A DNA stretch of 47,031 nt from Lachnospiraceae bacterium (GCA_017427415.1 JAFRSU010000051.1:1-47031); one strand, 5' to 3'; positions 1 to 8,941 are shown, numbered from the stretch's first letter. The notes: a model not told the origin generated them from the sequence alone. A program made the numbers and translations.

Positions 1-41
1 CTCGTCAGGTGCTGGCCTTTCTTACGTCCTTCTTCAAGCAT
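1..41 (-). CDS. Start of an unidentified gene, cut by the window edge
   Basis: Thirteen codons are visible, reading MLEEGRKKGQHLT. The ATG at 41 is preceded on the minus strand by GGAGG at a short distance. An in-frame ATG also lies at 74, but it has no ribosome site and falls inside the likely promoter, so the start at 41 is preferred. A charged EEGRKKG opening occurs in many unrelated proteins, so no family can be named. It lies downstream of the ECF anti-sigma gene but seems to have its own promoter. Confidence 0.35.
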   Translation of the reverse strand, partial: MLEEGRKKGQHLT

Positions 42-72
42 ATTCCCTCCGTTCCCAGGAGGATACATACCC

Positions 73-81
73 ATTATATCA
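73..81 (-). promoter_or_regulatory. Extended -10 promoter for the partial gene
   Basis: The minus strand reads TGATATAAT, a perfect TG-N-TATAAT extended -10 box, about 32 bases before the preferred start at 41. No good -35 is visible, as is usual for extended -10 promoters. The rest of 82-181 is AT-rich. It contains a short direct repeat of ATCATCGAAA near 142-160, with no gene or GC-rich terminator stem. Confidence 0.4.
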
Positions 82-181
82 CTGCCAGACTAACTTATGG
101 ATTAAATGCAAAAACCAGAATTAAAAATTACAATTAAATAATCATCGAAAATCATCGAAAAAACATCAAAAAAATTATCGT

Positions 182-1846
182 TTATCGTTTTCTTTTTACA
201 TCTATATAACAATGCTTTATATCATTACCGAGTTCAACAGAATTAACACCGTTTTGGATATCAAATCCAAAATCCTGCTGTATGATCTCAAATGAATCTG
301 TACCGGAAACAGATGCACTCTGTTTTCTTATCACCATGTTAGTTGTAAGATCATCTGTTATCACATCATAACCTTCCAAAATGCCATATTCCTCATAATA
401 ATTATAGCTGGCAGCTTTAAACATCTCAGCATTCAGAGATATTTCCCCGTTTGCCGGTATGTTAATCGGCACTGAAACATACATAATACGATCCATACCC
501 GTAACATCATTTAACATTTGTTCAAGACTTCCGTCACTATATCTCATAATTAAAATATCAGATAACAACAGCCCATTTGTTTGAAGCAATTCTGCCAACA
601 GCCCAATATAATATTCCTTTGGGATAACATACCTTAATGCCTTACCATCACTTACACCTTCTACTTGGTATCTTTTCATATATTGATCATAGATTGTGCT
701 GACAATCTCACCCAAAGTACATTCATAACGCAATATAGTAGCTCCTGCACCTGGCAATTCTTCAGTACATCCACCATTTGTATATGCTTTCAACTCATAA
801 TCACCTATATCCCCGCTCAGTAGTATCAGATATGCACTTTCCCCATAATTAGGTCTATAAGCAGCAGGAACAAAACATCCATATTCATATAAACCTTGCG
901 TACTGTCATGCCTGTATCCATTAAAACCATATGTGAGTAAATTGCGTTTATTAAATCCTTTACCTTTAAACTTGATATTCAGATAAGGTGCAATATCGTC
1001 GCTGTCTTCCGGAGCATATCTGTCTTTAAGTTCATATACAGTCACCGTTTGATCAAGCTTTGGTAATTCATCCAATGCAGATGCCAGATAACCATCTGCC
1101 AATATCCTATTATAATCCTCCCATGTTTTTAAATCAGACAGATTAAACAACCAATCTTTAGGTGAATCGTCCCCTGCTCCGGTATATGATCCGGTATATG
1201 GGCCTATTTTCAGTTCTGTTTCAACCTTCCGGTCATCAACTGTCATAACCGGCATTTCTATCTCATCCATATACAGATTTCCTATAAACGGATATAAAAG
1301 TGTCAATTCAATATCATCATCGGATTCGTTAACAAGTTTATAGCTATCCGTAATAAGACTTTTGGAATAATACATATACTCATTTCTAACAACCGTTGTA
1401 TCGCTCATATTACTTACAAACTTATCTATCCGTTCTTTAGATGGTGATAATTCAATATTTATACTTCTTTCGACAGTAATACCGTATACTTTTTTTTCAG
1501 TTGAAAGCGGAAGTATCGGTCCGGCATAAGATGTGTATGGCATACCATAGACAGCTCCATCTTCCCCTCTATCTACCCCTCCATCTACAACCTCTCCCGG
1601 CATTGGCGTAGTAGCAGCTCCGTTCATGGTAGATTCCGGTGTTGTAGTGTCTATCAAACTGTCATCTCGTATCGACCCTGTATGTATCAATCCATATACG
1701 ACCAGCGTTACTATCGCCAGACAGGCAGCTGCAGCTATCCACTTTTTCCACGCTGTCTTCTTTCCGTAGTTTTTGTATCCTTCGCTGTCTTCAAGTATAG
1801 AATCATCGAGTTCATTCAAGGCATTAAACAGATCTTTTTCATTCAT
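182..1846 (-). CDS. Membrane anti-sigma-like protein of ECF operon 1
   Basis: The protein is about 554 residues. A short cytoplasmic N-terminus carries the motif LFNALNELDDSILED, which recurs in variant form in the other three anti-sigma proteins here. One transmembrane segment follows at about residues 37-57, then a roughly 490-residue extracytoplasmic domain. It overlaps the end of the sigma gene, so the two are translationally coupled. The ATG at 1846 is preferred over 1852 because AAGG sits 8 bases before it and almost touches the other. Role inferred: it holds the sigma factor at the membrane until the outer domain senses a signal. The outer domain matches no family I can name. Confidence 0.75.
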   Translation of the reverse strand: MNEKDLFNALNELDDSILEDSEGYKNYGKKTAWKKWIAAAACLAIVTLVVYGLIHTGSIRDDSLIDTTTPESTMNGAATTPMPGEVVDGGVDRGEDGAVYGMPYTSYAGPILPLSTEKKVYGITVERSINIELSPSKERIDKFVSNMSDTTVVRNEYMYYSKSLITDSYKLVNESDDDIELTLLYPFIGNLYMDEIEMPVMTVDDRKVETELKIGPYTGSYTGAGDDSPKDWLFNLSDLKTWEDYNRILADGYLASALDELPKLDQTVTVYELKDRYAPEDSDDIAPYLNIKFKGKGFNKRNLLTYGFNGYRHDSTQGLYEYGCFVPAAYRPNYGESAYLILLSGDIGDYELKAYTNGGCTEELPGAGATILRYECTLGEIVSTIYDQYMKRYQVEGVSDGKALRYVIPKEYYIGLLAELLQTNGLLLSDILIMRYSDGSLEQMLNDVTGMDRIMYVSVPINIPANGEISLNAEMFKAASYNYYEEYGILEGYDVITDDLTTNMVIRKQSASVSGTDSFEIIQQDFGFDIQNGVNSVELGNDIKHCYIDVKRKR

Positions 1847-2402
1847 CCACATACCCTTCTTTCTTCAATTTTTCCTTGAGAAGTTTTCGTGTCCGGCTAA
1901 GGATTACCATGACATTAGATTCAGATAATCCATACCTGCCCGCTATCTCCTTAACTGTGTCAACGAAAAAGTAACGACGCACAAAAACATTTCTATCCCG
2001 TTCATGCAATGTGGTCACAAAATTCTTGATACACTCTTTTAGTTCCTTTGCCATAATGATCTGTTCCACATCTGATCTATCCTCTATGCATTCGGCCAGT
2101 TCATCAAGCACAAGTGTTATCTCCTTGCCGCCTCTTTTTTTAGCCGTGTTCTCATTGTATCTGTTAAAAGAAAGATTACGAGTAATCTTTGCTAAAAACA
2201 GACGCAGATTCTCCGGCTTCTTAGGTGGTATGGAATTCCAGGTTTTAAGCCATGTATCATTGACACATTCTTCCGAATCTTCTTCATTTTGCAAAATGTT
2301 TAAAGCTATTTTTCTGCAATAAGCCCCATATTTCCGACCGGTCTCGGTTATGGCGCTCTCATCTCGTTGCCAGAAAAGCTCTATTATTTGATTATCTTCC
2401 AT
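1839..2402 (-). CDS. ECF-type RNA polymerase sigma factor 1
   Basis: A 187-residue sigma-70 family protein of the short ECF class with regions 2 and 4 only. Region 2 shows NEEDSEECVNDTWLKTWN and FLAKITRNLSFNRYN. Region 4 shows VKEIAGRYGLSESNVMVILSR, a helix-turn-helix for the -35 element. A linker with KKRGGKE lies between them. The start has GGAGG correctly spaced. It directs transcription of a small regulon, normally including its own operon, and is held by the membrane anti-sigma encoded next. The family call is secure; the signal is unknown. Confidence 0.93.
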   Translation of the reverse strand: MEDNQIIELFWQRDESAITETGRKYGAYCRKIALNILQNEEDSEECVNDTWLKTWNSIPPKKPENLRLFLAKITRNLSFNRYNENTAKKRGGKEITLVLDELAECIEDRSDVEQIIMAKELKECIKNFVTTLHERDRNVFVRRYFFVDTVKEIAGRYGLSESNVMVILSRTRKLLKEKLKKEGYVDE

Positions 2403-2460
2403 CGTTTACCTCCGGTTGATAAAGGATCCTTCATTATATAAAACAAGAAAACATATAATG

Positions 2461-2468
2461 ACCTTACA
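2461..2468 (-). promoter_or_regulatory. ECF-promoter-like motif, operon 1
   Basis: The minus strand reads TGTAAGGT, 66 bases before the sigma start. Related octamers, TG(T/C)AA followed by three bases, lie 56-73 bases before all four sigma genes in this window. The match is weaker here than in operons 3 and 4. A TATAAT at 2433-2438 could instead be a housekeeping -10. Confidence 0.35.
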
Positions 2469-2509
2469 GGAAAATTATAATTGTTTTTCATTCATTTTTA
2501 CAAAAAAAT

Positions 2510-2546
2510 ACCGTTCAAGGTTAGTATACACAAAACCCTGAACGGT
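2510..2546 (-). terminator. Rho-independent terminator of the fic gene (repeat copy 1)
   Basis: Two 13-base arms, ACCGTTCAAGGTT and AACCCTGAACGGT, pair fully on the minus-strand RNA with one G-U pair, and are followed by a U-rich tail. It ends the fic transcript before ECF operon 1. Nearly the same sequence, including the loop, recurs at 30210-30246, and a relative lies at 33159-33199. Confidence 0.8.
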
Positions 2547-2560
2547 GTCTATAATGATAA

Positions 2561-3568
2561 TTAACAAACTACCCAATGCCCATTTTTTTTAGAGCCGGCT
2601 CTTTCAAGAATATGGTGATCTTTCATAGTACTGATGGCTCTTGTTACAGTCGGTCTGCTGAAACCGGTTTTATTAATTATTTCCTCTATCGTTATATTAT
2701 TATCCGATTTAATGAGATTCAATATCTGCCTTTCTTTATCTGTCAATTTTAAAGTATCATTTAAAGTATCATTTTCCAGATTTAAAGTATCATCTTCAAT
2801 TGATTTTTTGTAATCTTTGATTATACTATCAAGATTATCTATATGATGCTTGCACATAAAATCAACAAATGCTGCCGGATCACCTTCAGTTTGAGATTTA
2901 TATAGTGATTTTATATACTCTTCACGTTTTTCCTTTTTTACGATGGAAGGGATGACTCCAAATTCTGATTGCAACATATTCATGACGAGCCGTGACATTC
3001 TACCGTTTCCATCAGCCCACGGATGAATATAGACCAGATTATAGTGAGCCAGAAAACTCAATTCATATATCTTGTCTATATCATCTGCAGATATATTTCT
3101 TCTTTGAGTGTTTAACCAATTACAATAATCCTCAAGCCTTTGCGGAACCTTCTGATATGACATATAGCTTTTTCCACCTCTGCCGGCTTTTACATTCAGA
3201 AGTCTTATATCTCCTTTGGCACTGTTAAAACTCCCAAGCATGGTATTATATTCTGTCCCCGTATTTTTCATTACCAGCCCTGACAGATGACAGAGCAGCT
3301 CAACACTGTAATCAATGTGCTGCTTTGCTATCGTAAGAGCTTCTGTGTAAGTGTTTTTCAGATCCAGATTCATCAGCTGTTCCGCAAGAGGTTTATTGGG
3401 GGTGATTCCTTCATCAAACATCAACTGATTCTCGAGTTCTGTTACAGTTGAGCCTTCTACTGCCGTAGAGTGTGTGATGATTGAGTACAGATATAGTTTT
3501 TCATAATCTATCTGATCCGGTATCCCAAGCCTTTTATATTCACTTATAATATCCGTCAACTTACTCAT
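2561..3568 (-). CDS. Fic-domain protein with N-terminal inhibitory motif and C-terminal winged helix
   Basis: A 335-residue protein. The Fic active-site loop HPWADGNGRMSR is at 182-193 and is complete for an AMP-transferring (or related NMP-transferring) enzyme: the catalytic His and the phosphate-binding DGNGR are present. An inhibitory (S/T)xxxEG motif, STAVEG, lies at 34-39 and would block ATP binding in the resting state. Residues about 275-335 form a helix-turn-helix/winged helix, with SRPTVTRAISTM as the likely recognition helix. Just before it is a short repeat, DTLNLENDTLNDTLKL, encoded by three copies of the same 13 bases. The likely role is a self-regulating adenylyltransferase with DNA binding; its target is unknown. 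It has its own terminator. Confidence 0.9.
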   Translation of the reverse strand: MSKLTDIISEYKRLGIPDQIDYEKLYLYSIITHSTAVEGSTVTELENQLMFDEGITPNKPLAEQLMNLDLKNTYTEALTIAKQHIDYSVELLCHLSGLVMKNTGTEYNTMLGSFNSAKGDIRLLNVKAGRGGKSYMSYQKVPQRLEDYCNWLNTQRRNISADDIDKIYELSFLAHYNLVYIHPWADGNGRMSRLVMNMLQSEFGVIPSIVKKEKREEYIKSLYKSQTEGDPAAFVDFMCKHHIDNLDSIIKDYKKSIEDDTLNLENDTLNDTLKLTDKERQILNLIKSDNNITIEEIINKTGFSRPTVTRAISTMKDHHILERAGSKKNGHWVVC

Positions 3569-3788
3569 TTATTCCCTCACCCCACTCCTAACTGTCACTA
3601 AAACATATTATAAACAAATCAGGAATAGACGTCAACAAGTAAAAGCAAGCGTGTATATCGATATTTCATTATGATTGCATCATAAAAGTATGATTATTTC
3701 AATATGTATTTTGAGTAAAAGTACTATTATTTCATTAACAGCAATTCTCGGGTGTACTAGTATCAAGAAAATTATACAAAAATTTTTA

Positions 3789-3836
3789 TTGACATTTTTG
3801 TTTACATGATGTAGACTATGCTTGTCTACACATAGT
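3789..3836 (+). promoter_or_regulatory. Promoter with nested inverted repeats upstream of the secreted Fn3 protein
   Basis: TTGACA (3789-3794) is followed 17 bases later by TAGACT (3812-3817). GTAGAC/GTCTAC (3811-3816, 3824-3829) and ACTATG/CATAGT (3815-3820, 3831-3836) are perfect interleaved inverted repeats over the -10 and the likely start point, as expected of an operator. The rest of the 3569-3890 gap is AT-rich with no other clear feature. Confidence 0.6.
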
Positions 3837-3890
3837 AGGCAAGATGCGCACCTTTATATTTACTTCAACTAAAAATTCAGGAGGTTCATA

Positions 3891-5033
3891 ATGATTAACA
3901 AATCTAAATTTATACCAGTTTTATGTTTTTTCATTACTTTGATACTTTGTCTCACATTCATAGGTGACTTTTCGGTCAAGGCCGGTTCTAAAAAGAGTGA
4001 TTCTATTACATTTATTAACAACACCGAAAATGGTCCCGGTTACAATAATGAAAGAGGCCAGACTTTCGGAGCCGATTCATTCACTGTTGTTGACGGTAAA
4101 TACTTCCTGCTTGATACCTTAAACTGTGCTGTTATAGCCACAGATGGAGAATCATTTACACGAAATTCCCTGGAAAGTGCCAAATACCCTGTTGATATAT
4201 TGTATTACGATAAAGTCTTCTATGTCCTTGATAAGTATGGCTCGAACTGTACCGTTTTATCTTATGATAGCAGTTTCAATCTTATCTCTGCTTCCAACAC
4301 AGTAAAATTCGATCCATATGCATTCGAGATTTTCAAGGACAATTCTATCATTATAGTAGGGGAAGGAAAAGCTTTCTCTTTAAAGGACGGTAAGCTTGTT
4401 TCTATAAGCTCCATAGTGAAAACTTCAAGGAAAGATGAAAGTACAGTTACTATATCAGCAGACAACTATACTTGGGATATCAGTGCTGAAAGCAATTCAT
4501 ATATCAAGTATATTTCACACAATGACAAATGTTTGTATTATGAAAGGTGCAGGATTAATGAGGGAACATCCGAGCTTACCGGAAAATTGTCTCTTGAATG
4601 CATCGATTTGTCCGGGAATCTCGTTTATTATATGCCTATCGACAAGAAACCGGATTCTTATATTCCTTTCGCATACTTTAAATGCATCAATAACTGTTAC
4701 TACTATCTTTCAGTTAACGAAAACGAAACTGAGATAAATACCATATCTCCTGTTAACAGAGTCAAAATATCCAAAGTTAAAACATATGGTACCAAAAAGA
4801 TTTATCTTAAGTGGAAGAATGTTGATGGTGCCGATGGATATGAGGTTATCATCTCATCAAAGAAAAGTTTCAAGAATGGACGCACTTATAACATCACCGG
4901 TAAAAATTCTCACAAGATCAAGAAACTTAAAGCCAAAACATATTATGTAAAGATCCGAGCATATACAGTAGACTCTGCTGGAAACAAAACCTACGGAGAA
5001 TACTCCGAAACAAAAACTATATCTGTCAATTGA
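3891..5033 (+). CDS. Secreted protein with C-terminal fibronectin type III domain
   Basis: A 380-residue protein with a typical signal peptide (charged MINKSK, hydrophobic stretch to about residue 28, then VKA-G). The AGGAGG site is 7 bases before the ATG. Residues about 40-270 have repeating short strands (for example FTVVDGKYFLLDT, YDKVFYVLD) that suggest a beta-propeller-like fold. The last ~90 residues resemble the Fn3 modules of Lachnospiraceae surface proteins (KIYLKWKNVDGADGYEV, then YYVKIRAYT and YGEYSETKT). There is no LPXTG or other obvious anchor. It is the only plus-strand gene in the first 16 kb. Function unknown; extracellular binding is inferred. Confidence 0.75.
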   Translation: MINKSKFIPVLCFFITLILCLTFIGDFSVKAGSKKSDSITFINNTENGPGYNNERGQTFGADSFTVVDGKYFLLDTLNCAVIATDGESFTRNSLESAKYPVDILYYDKVFYVLDKYGSNCTVLSYDSSFNLISASNTVKFDPYAFEIFKDNSIIIVGEGKAFSLKDGKLVSISSIVKTSRKDESTVTISADNYTWDISAESNSYIKYISHNDKCLYYERCRINEGTSELTGKLSLECIDLSGNLVYYMPIDKKPDSYIPFAYFKCINNCYYYLSVNENETEINTISPVNRVKISKVKTYGTKKIYLKWKNVDGADGYEVIISSKKSFKNGRTYNITGKNSHKIKKLKAKTYYVKIRAYTVDSAGNKTYGEYSETKTISVN

Positions 5034-5034
5034 G

Positions 5035-5072
5035 CTAATAAACGGCGGTCTGTAAAGGCCGCCGTTTATTAG
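5035..5072. terminator. Bidirectional terminator between convergent genes
   Basis: Perfect 14-base arms CTAATAAACGGCGG / CCGCCGTTTATTAG surround the 10-base loop TCTGTAAAGG. It separates the secreted protein from ECF operon 2, which converge on it. The same loop core occurs in the hairpin at 20859-20886. Confidence 0.7.
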
Positions 5073-5094
5073 TTCCATTGACTTATTTTTTATT

Positions 5095-6078
5095 TTAATC
5101 AAATCCTATTGGAGGTATCTTATCGGGAATCGGGCTGAAACCAAAGGCTGGAAAGATATCATGCATATTCTTGCCATAATAGTTATAATAAAAAACATAG
5201 CCGCCGGCTTCAATGCTCAGTTCAACCCTATACTTCTCTTCATTTTCTTCAGTATGTGTAACGATTCTTTTTAACAGCACTTCTCTGGTAAACTCCTCTG
5301 CTTGAAAAACCGGATTCTCCATAGTTCTCTGTAATTCTTTCGGTACGGTCTGCGAATATGGGATCTCATATTTTGTGATATCATAACGCTCGGTCTCCTC
5401 AGCTTTAACCCTTAAGGAGTCAAGTTCAGGTGCATCCGTGACACTTCGAACCCTTATAGAAAGATTTGACGCTTTCTCCCCTGTTCCGAGTGTAAACCAG
5501 ATCAATGTAACTCTTCCAAACTTATCTGTCTGTGTATATGCTTCCAAAAAATCATAATACTGGAATAACTTTTCAGGAAGAAGCTCATAGAATGAACTCC
5601 CTTGTATCTCATCCCAACTTAAATACTCCATATCGGGAGCTTTCTGCTTAACGGGTGCACTAGTCGGGATAGCGTTTCCAGAATTAACCGGATTATCTGT
5701 TGGCATTTTTTCAACAGCTTTCCAACCGATTGGTGTAGGTGATGGCGTTAAAGTTGTTGCCGGATCATTATCTATTATAGGCATTGGTATCCTTGTTGGA
5801 ACATCAATGTTAGTGTTCCCGGGATTGTAGTCGCTATTAACAGGATCTTGTCCAACAGGACTCTTAATTTCAAAAACACCACTTATAAACACTACAACCA
5901 CCAAAAGTACAGCTACCGCCACGCCAGAGATACCAACTATTATATGGATATTGCGTCTGCTCTTCTTTTGTTTATTCCTAAGATCAATTCTATTGTCATT
6001 ATATGGATCTGCTTTTTCAATAAGCTCATCATCCAATTCCGTCATTGCAAGCAGATAATCTTTTTCCTTCGTCTTCAT
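5095..6078 (-). CDS. Membrane anti-sigma-like protein of ECF operon 2
   Basis: A 327-residue protein. The N-terminal cytoplasmic motif LLAMTELDDELIEKADPY matches the docking segment seen in the other three anti-sigma proteins. A basic stretch (KKSRR) precedes one transmembrane segment at about 46-69. A Pro/Thr-rich linker (PTRIPMP, TLTPSPTP) leads to an outer domain of about 190 residues that matches no family I can name. The start ATG overlaps the sigma stop by 4 bases (ATGA), so the two are co-translated. The role as a membrane anti-sigma factor is inferred from this layout. Confidence 0.75.
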   Translation of the reverse strand: MKTKEKDYLLAMTELDDELIEKADPYNDNRIDLRNKQKKSRRNIHIIVGISGVAVAVLLVVVVFISGVFEIKSPVGQDPVNSDYNPGNTNIDVPTRIPMPIIDNDPATTLTPSPTPIGWKAVEKMPTDNPVNSGNAIPTSAPVKQKAPDMEYLSWDEIQGSSFYELLPEKLFQYYDFLEAYTQTDKFGRVTLIWFTLGTGEKASNLSIRVRSVTDAPELDSLRVKAEETERYDITKYEIPYSQTVPKELQRTMENPVFQAEEFTREVLLKRIVTHTEENEEKYRVELSIEAGGYVFYYNYYGKNMHDIFPAFGFSPIPDKIPPIGFD

Positions 6079-6635
6079 AAATGATAGCCTTCCTTTCTCA
6101 GTCTGACTTTCAGTTTCTGACGCATGCGATGCAGTATTGAAAGAGTTTTGCTTTTACTGATCCCGTTCTGCTCTGCAATTCTTTCTAAAGGAAGAAAATA
6201 CCAGTACTTCTGTATAAAAACTATCTGATATAATTCCTTTTGTCCTTTAAGGAATTCATTGATGCTCTGGATCAATGACTGTTCGTCTATAAGCTCCTCT
6301 ATTGCATCAAATTGTGCAACAAAATCTTCCACTTCAGAGAAACTTACCACCACTTCGGATCCGCCTCTTTTTTCTCTGGTCAGTTCACGATAACGGTTGA
6401 TAGCAAGATTTCTAGTGATTTTTGCAAGATACATCCTCAAATTCTTCGGTTTCTGTTTGATGATTGAATCCCAAAGCCGAACAAAGGCATCATTCACGCA
6501 CTCTTCCGAATCTTCATGATTCCCGAGTATCCCATAGGCAATAGAATAGCAGTACTTACCGTACTTTTTCTCTGTTTCTCGGATTGCCTCTTCCGAGTGT
6601 TCCCGATACAACTCAAGAATCGCTACGTCATCCAT
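6075..6635 (-). CDS. ECF-type RNA polymerase sigma factor 2
   Basis: A 186-residue ECF sigma factor. Region 2: HEDSEECVNDAFVRLWDS and YLAKITRNLAINRYRE. Region 4: LERIAEQNGISKSKTLSILHRMRQKLK. The ATG at 6635 is chosen because AGGAGG lies just before it; the frame continues upstream to 6674 without a ribosome site. It is closely related to the other three ECF factors in the window (shared RGGSE linker) and is coupled to its anti-sigma gene. Confidence 0.93.
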   Translation of the reverse strand: MDDVAILELYREHSEEAIRETEKKYGKYCYSIAYGILGNHEDSEECVNDAFVRLWDSIIKQKPKNLRMYLAKITRNLAINRYRELTREKRGGSEVVVSFSEVEDFVAQFDAIEELIDEQSLIQSINEFLKGQKELYQIVFIQKYWYFLPLERIAEQNGISKSKTLSILHRMRQKLKVRLRKEGYHL

Positions 6636-6700
6636 GAATGTCAACCTCCTAACAACTGTATTTTGAAGCTTCACATATTAAGACAACAAATGAAGTGGCG

Positions 6701-6708
6701 AAATTGCA
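6701..6708 (-). promoter_or_regulatory. ECF-promoter-like motif, operon 2
   Basis: The minus strand reads TGCAATTT, 73 bases before the sigma start. It keeps the TG(T/C)AA core of the motif found before all four sigma genes. The downstream half is not convincing. No terminator for the VanZ gene is visible in this gap. Confidence 0.3.
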
Positions 6709-6738
6709 TCCTAAAAAGAAAAATATAATAATATAATC

Positions 6739-7437
6739 CTAAATCCAAATACAAAGCTTTCCCTTAATCTTCTCCATAAACTTTGCCCGCATAGTACAAT
6801 ATACCAAAAAGAACCCCACAAAATTCAGTATTATATCATCTATATCGAATACTCCGCAGCCTGTTACCAGCTGTAAGACTTCTACCAGTATTAACCCTAA
6901 AAATACTATCAGACAATGCTTGAGTCTGGAAGATTTGAACAGCGCCGGTAAAAATATCCCCATCGGCATAAATAAGACCAGATTTCCCATCAGATTATTA
7001 TTTGCTATATATCCGCTGACAGTATTGCTGAAAAATCCCTTAATATACGAAGCAATGGTTTTAAACGGGATAAAGTTCGAAGTTGAAACTCTGAATCTAA
7101 AGCTATCCGGCATAGATGAAAGCCGTGCCCTCGGTGCTATCCCGCTTCCAAAAAGAATAGCAAACAGGATTGCCCCATAGAATACTAATAGTACCCAGAG
7201 AGTTATCTTTTGGAACAAGATCTGCTTTTCCTTGCCCTTTATCGAATAATTGACCAGCAGGAAACCGATTATCCCGGATGGTACAATGACCATCATCATT
7301 TCTGCCATGGACTTAGCCGTATAGAACATATGCGGATTAAGCAGGGTATATGCGAGTTCAAATGTAAATACAACCATTATTATCAGAAGGGCAATGCCCA
7401 CGAGCAGCCTGAATGCTTTTAATATCTTCATTAACAT
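6739..7437 (-). CDS. VanZ-family membrane protein
   Basis: A 232-residue protein with about five or six hydrophobic segments. The VanZ signature is clear: NLMGNLVLFMPMGIFLP near residue 147, then EVLQLVTGCGVFDIDDIILN and a final membrane helix. The family is named for VanZ, which gives low-level teicoplanin resistance; most members have unknown function. It is the last gene of a BlaI-M56-VanZ operon and starts 6 bases after the M56 stop. The context suggests an inducible response to a cell-wall-active antibiotic; this is inference. Confidence 0.88.
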   Translation of the reverse strand: MLMKILKAFRLLVGIALLIIMVVFTFELAYTLLNPHMFYTAKSMAEMMMVIVPSGIIGFLLVNYSIKGKEKQILFQKITLWVLLVFYGAILFAILFGSGIAPRARLSSMPDSFRFRVSTSNFIPFKTIASYIKGFFSNTVSGYIANNNLMGNLVLFMPMGIFLPALFKSSRLKHCLIVFLGLILVEVLQLVTGCGVFDIDDIILNFVGFFLVYCTMRAKFMEKIKGKLCIWI

Positions 7438-7443
7438 ACTTTT

Positions 7444-8490
7444 CTAATTATCCTCAAAACTGTTATACTCCGTTACTAAATATGGTGTAGGTTTAGGTTC
7501 TGAATCAAATTCCTTCAACTTTGTCGATTGAACATCAATAACAGATTGTGATTTTTTATAAGCAATGACCGTAGATTGCGACTCGGAATCATAAGTTTTA
7601 TCTGTCCATCGGGCTCTATCGGTCTTAGGTGTCAACGACAGCAGCGAAACCACCATAAGTACACCGACCATAAGTATTCCCAATAGATTCATGTACTTTT
7701 CTGTAACAACTATGGCCTGTATCCTTCTTTTTAAGGAGCCGCCGCAAATGCTTGATTGCAAAGACGAATTTCTCTCAAAGGTTAATCCTGTTGCTATCTC
7801 TAAGAGAACCCGGCAATAATCCTGTTTATCCTGCTCACTGATATTAGCCGATACACTTTCATCACACGCATACTCGCTGTCATTTTTAGAGCATCGCACA
7901 GCTATCCACATCAATGGGTTGAACCAGTTCAGTGCCAGCATTAACACCCTGACAATATTCCACAAAGGATCTCCATGCCTGAAATGCGTTTCCTCATGCA
8001 TTACTGAATACTTCAAATGCCGGAGTTCAGCCTGTAATCCATCCGGGATATAAATGCAAAACCCTACCAGCGAAGGAGTATCAATGATATCCGAAGTATA
8101 TATATTTAGCTTACATATAGGAGATTTCTGTAATAATGTCCTTGATTTTCTCAGTTTACACCTAAAAACAAAATATGTAACTGTATATCCCAGCAGCACG
8201 AAAGCAAAGCCCATAAGCCATACATACACAAACATCCCGGATTCAAACTCGGTAATCGAATTCAGTATCTTAGGTATGGCTACGGGATGCCGTACTGCCG
8301 CTTTTTCTATCGTGTTATCTATAACCGATATGTCCCGTGGGATGGCCGCGAAATGAAACAACAGCATCCTTGCTACAGGTATCAGCCATAAACTATAGAT
8401 CAGTACTTTACTCACTCGTTTCCAAAGCACTGCTCTTGCAAGCAAAACGGCTGCTATAAGTACGGAGACGGATATAAACGTCCTTATCAT
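7444..8490 (-). CDS. M56-family (BlaR1/MecR1-like) membrane sensor metallopeptidase
   Basis: A 348-residue protein. Membrane segments occur at about 4-22, 28-45, 88-108 and 272-292. The zinc site HEETH is at 165-169, and the downstream SEYACDE (about 205-211) supplies the third ligand as in BlaR1. NWFNPLMW (about 188-195) is typical of the family. The C-terminal outer segment is only about 55 residues, so the penicillin-binding sensor domain of classical BlaR1 is absent. The role is to cleave or trigger cleavage of the neighbouring BlaI-type repressor when a signal is sensed. Confidence 0.9.
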   Translation of the reverse strand: MIRTFISVSVLIAAVLLARAVLWKRVSKVLIYSLWLIPVARMLLFHFAAIPRDISVIDNTIEKAAVRHPVAIPKILNSITEFESGMFVYVWLMGFAFVLLGYTVTYFVFRCKLRKSRTLLQKSPICKLNIYTSDIIDTPSLVGFCIYIPDGLQAELRHLKYSVMHEETHFRHGDPLWNIVRVLMLALNWFNPLMWIAVRCSKNDSEYACDESVSANISEQDKQDYCRVLLEIATGLTFERNSSLQSSICGGSLKRRIQAIVVTEKYMNLLGILMVGVLMVVSLLSLTPKTDRARWTDKTYDSESQSTVIAYKKSQSVIDVQSTKLKEFDSEPKPTPYLVTEYNSFEDN

Positions 8491-8555
8491 TTCATCCTCC
8501 TACTTTTTGATGAAATCTAACCAATAATACATTTTGTACCTGGATGATGCAAAAA

Positions 8556-8915
8556 TCATTTCTTCTTAAGGTTTAAGAGTTTACAGATCTCATCAATCTC
8601 CCTGTCATCCACCATCTCTTTTTTTACCAGAGTATCTATCATAAGTGAGACCCTTCCATTAAACGCCTTATCCAAAAGTTCTTTTGATTCCTCATACTCT
8701 GCATTCTCCCGGGTTACATCAGGATAGAAGGTTTTAGTTCGTCCTTCCTCCACATAATGAACAGTACCCTTTTCAAGCATTCTTTTAAGAAGTGTGATCA
8801 CTGTGTACTTTGTCCACTTTGTTTCATCATATAATGCCTTTGTAAGCTGCATTATGGTCATCGGCTTCTGCCATAATAAATTTATAATCTTCCATTCTGA
8901 ATTTGTAATCTGCAT
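8556..8915 (-). CDS. BlaI/MecI/CopY-family transcriptional repressor 1
   Basis: A 119-residue winged-helix repressor. The N-terminal half shows the family pattern: SEWKIINLLWQ, then MTIMQLTKAL, then WTKYTVITLLKRMLEKG (recognition helix), then a wing. The C-terminal helices serve dimer formation. It is the first gene of an operon with an M56 peptidase and VanZ. Expected to repress this operon until the peptidase inactivates it. A perfect palindrome at 8942-8955 is a candidate operator. Confidence 0.92.
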   Translation of the reverse strand: MQITNSEWKIINLLWQKPMTIMQLTKALYDETKWTKYTVITLLKRMLEKGTVHYVEEGRTKTFYPDVTRENAEYEESKELLDKAFNGRVSLMIDTLVKKEMVDDREIDEICKLLNLKKK

Positions 8916-8941
8916 TATTTACCTCTGTATCTTTTCCTTCT

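Noticed and set aside
6075..6674. Longer N-terminus for sigma factor 2 starting at 6674
   Set aside because: The added residues do not resemble region 2, and the strong AGGAGG supports the start at 6635.
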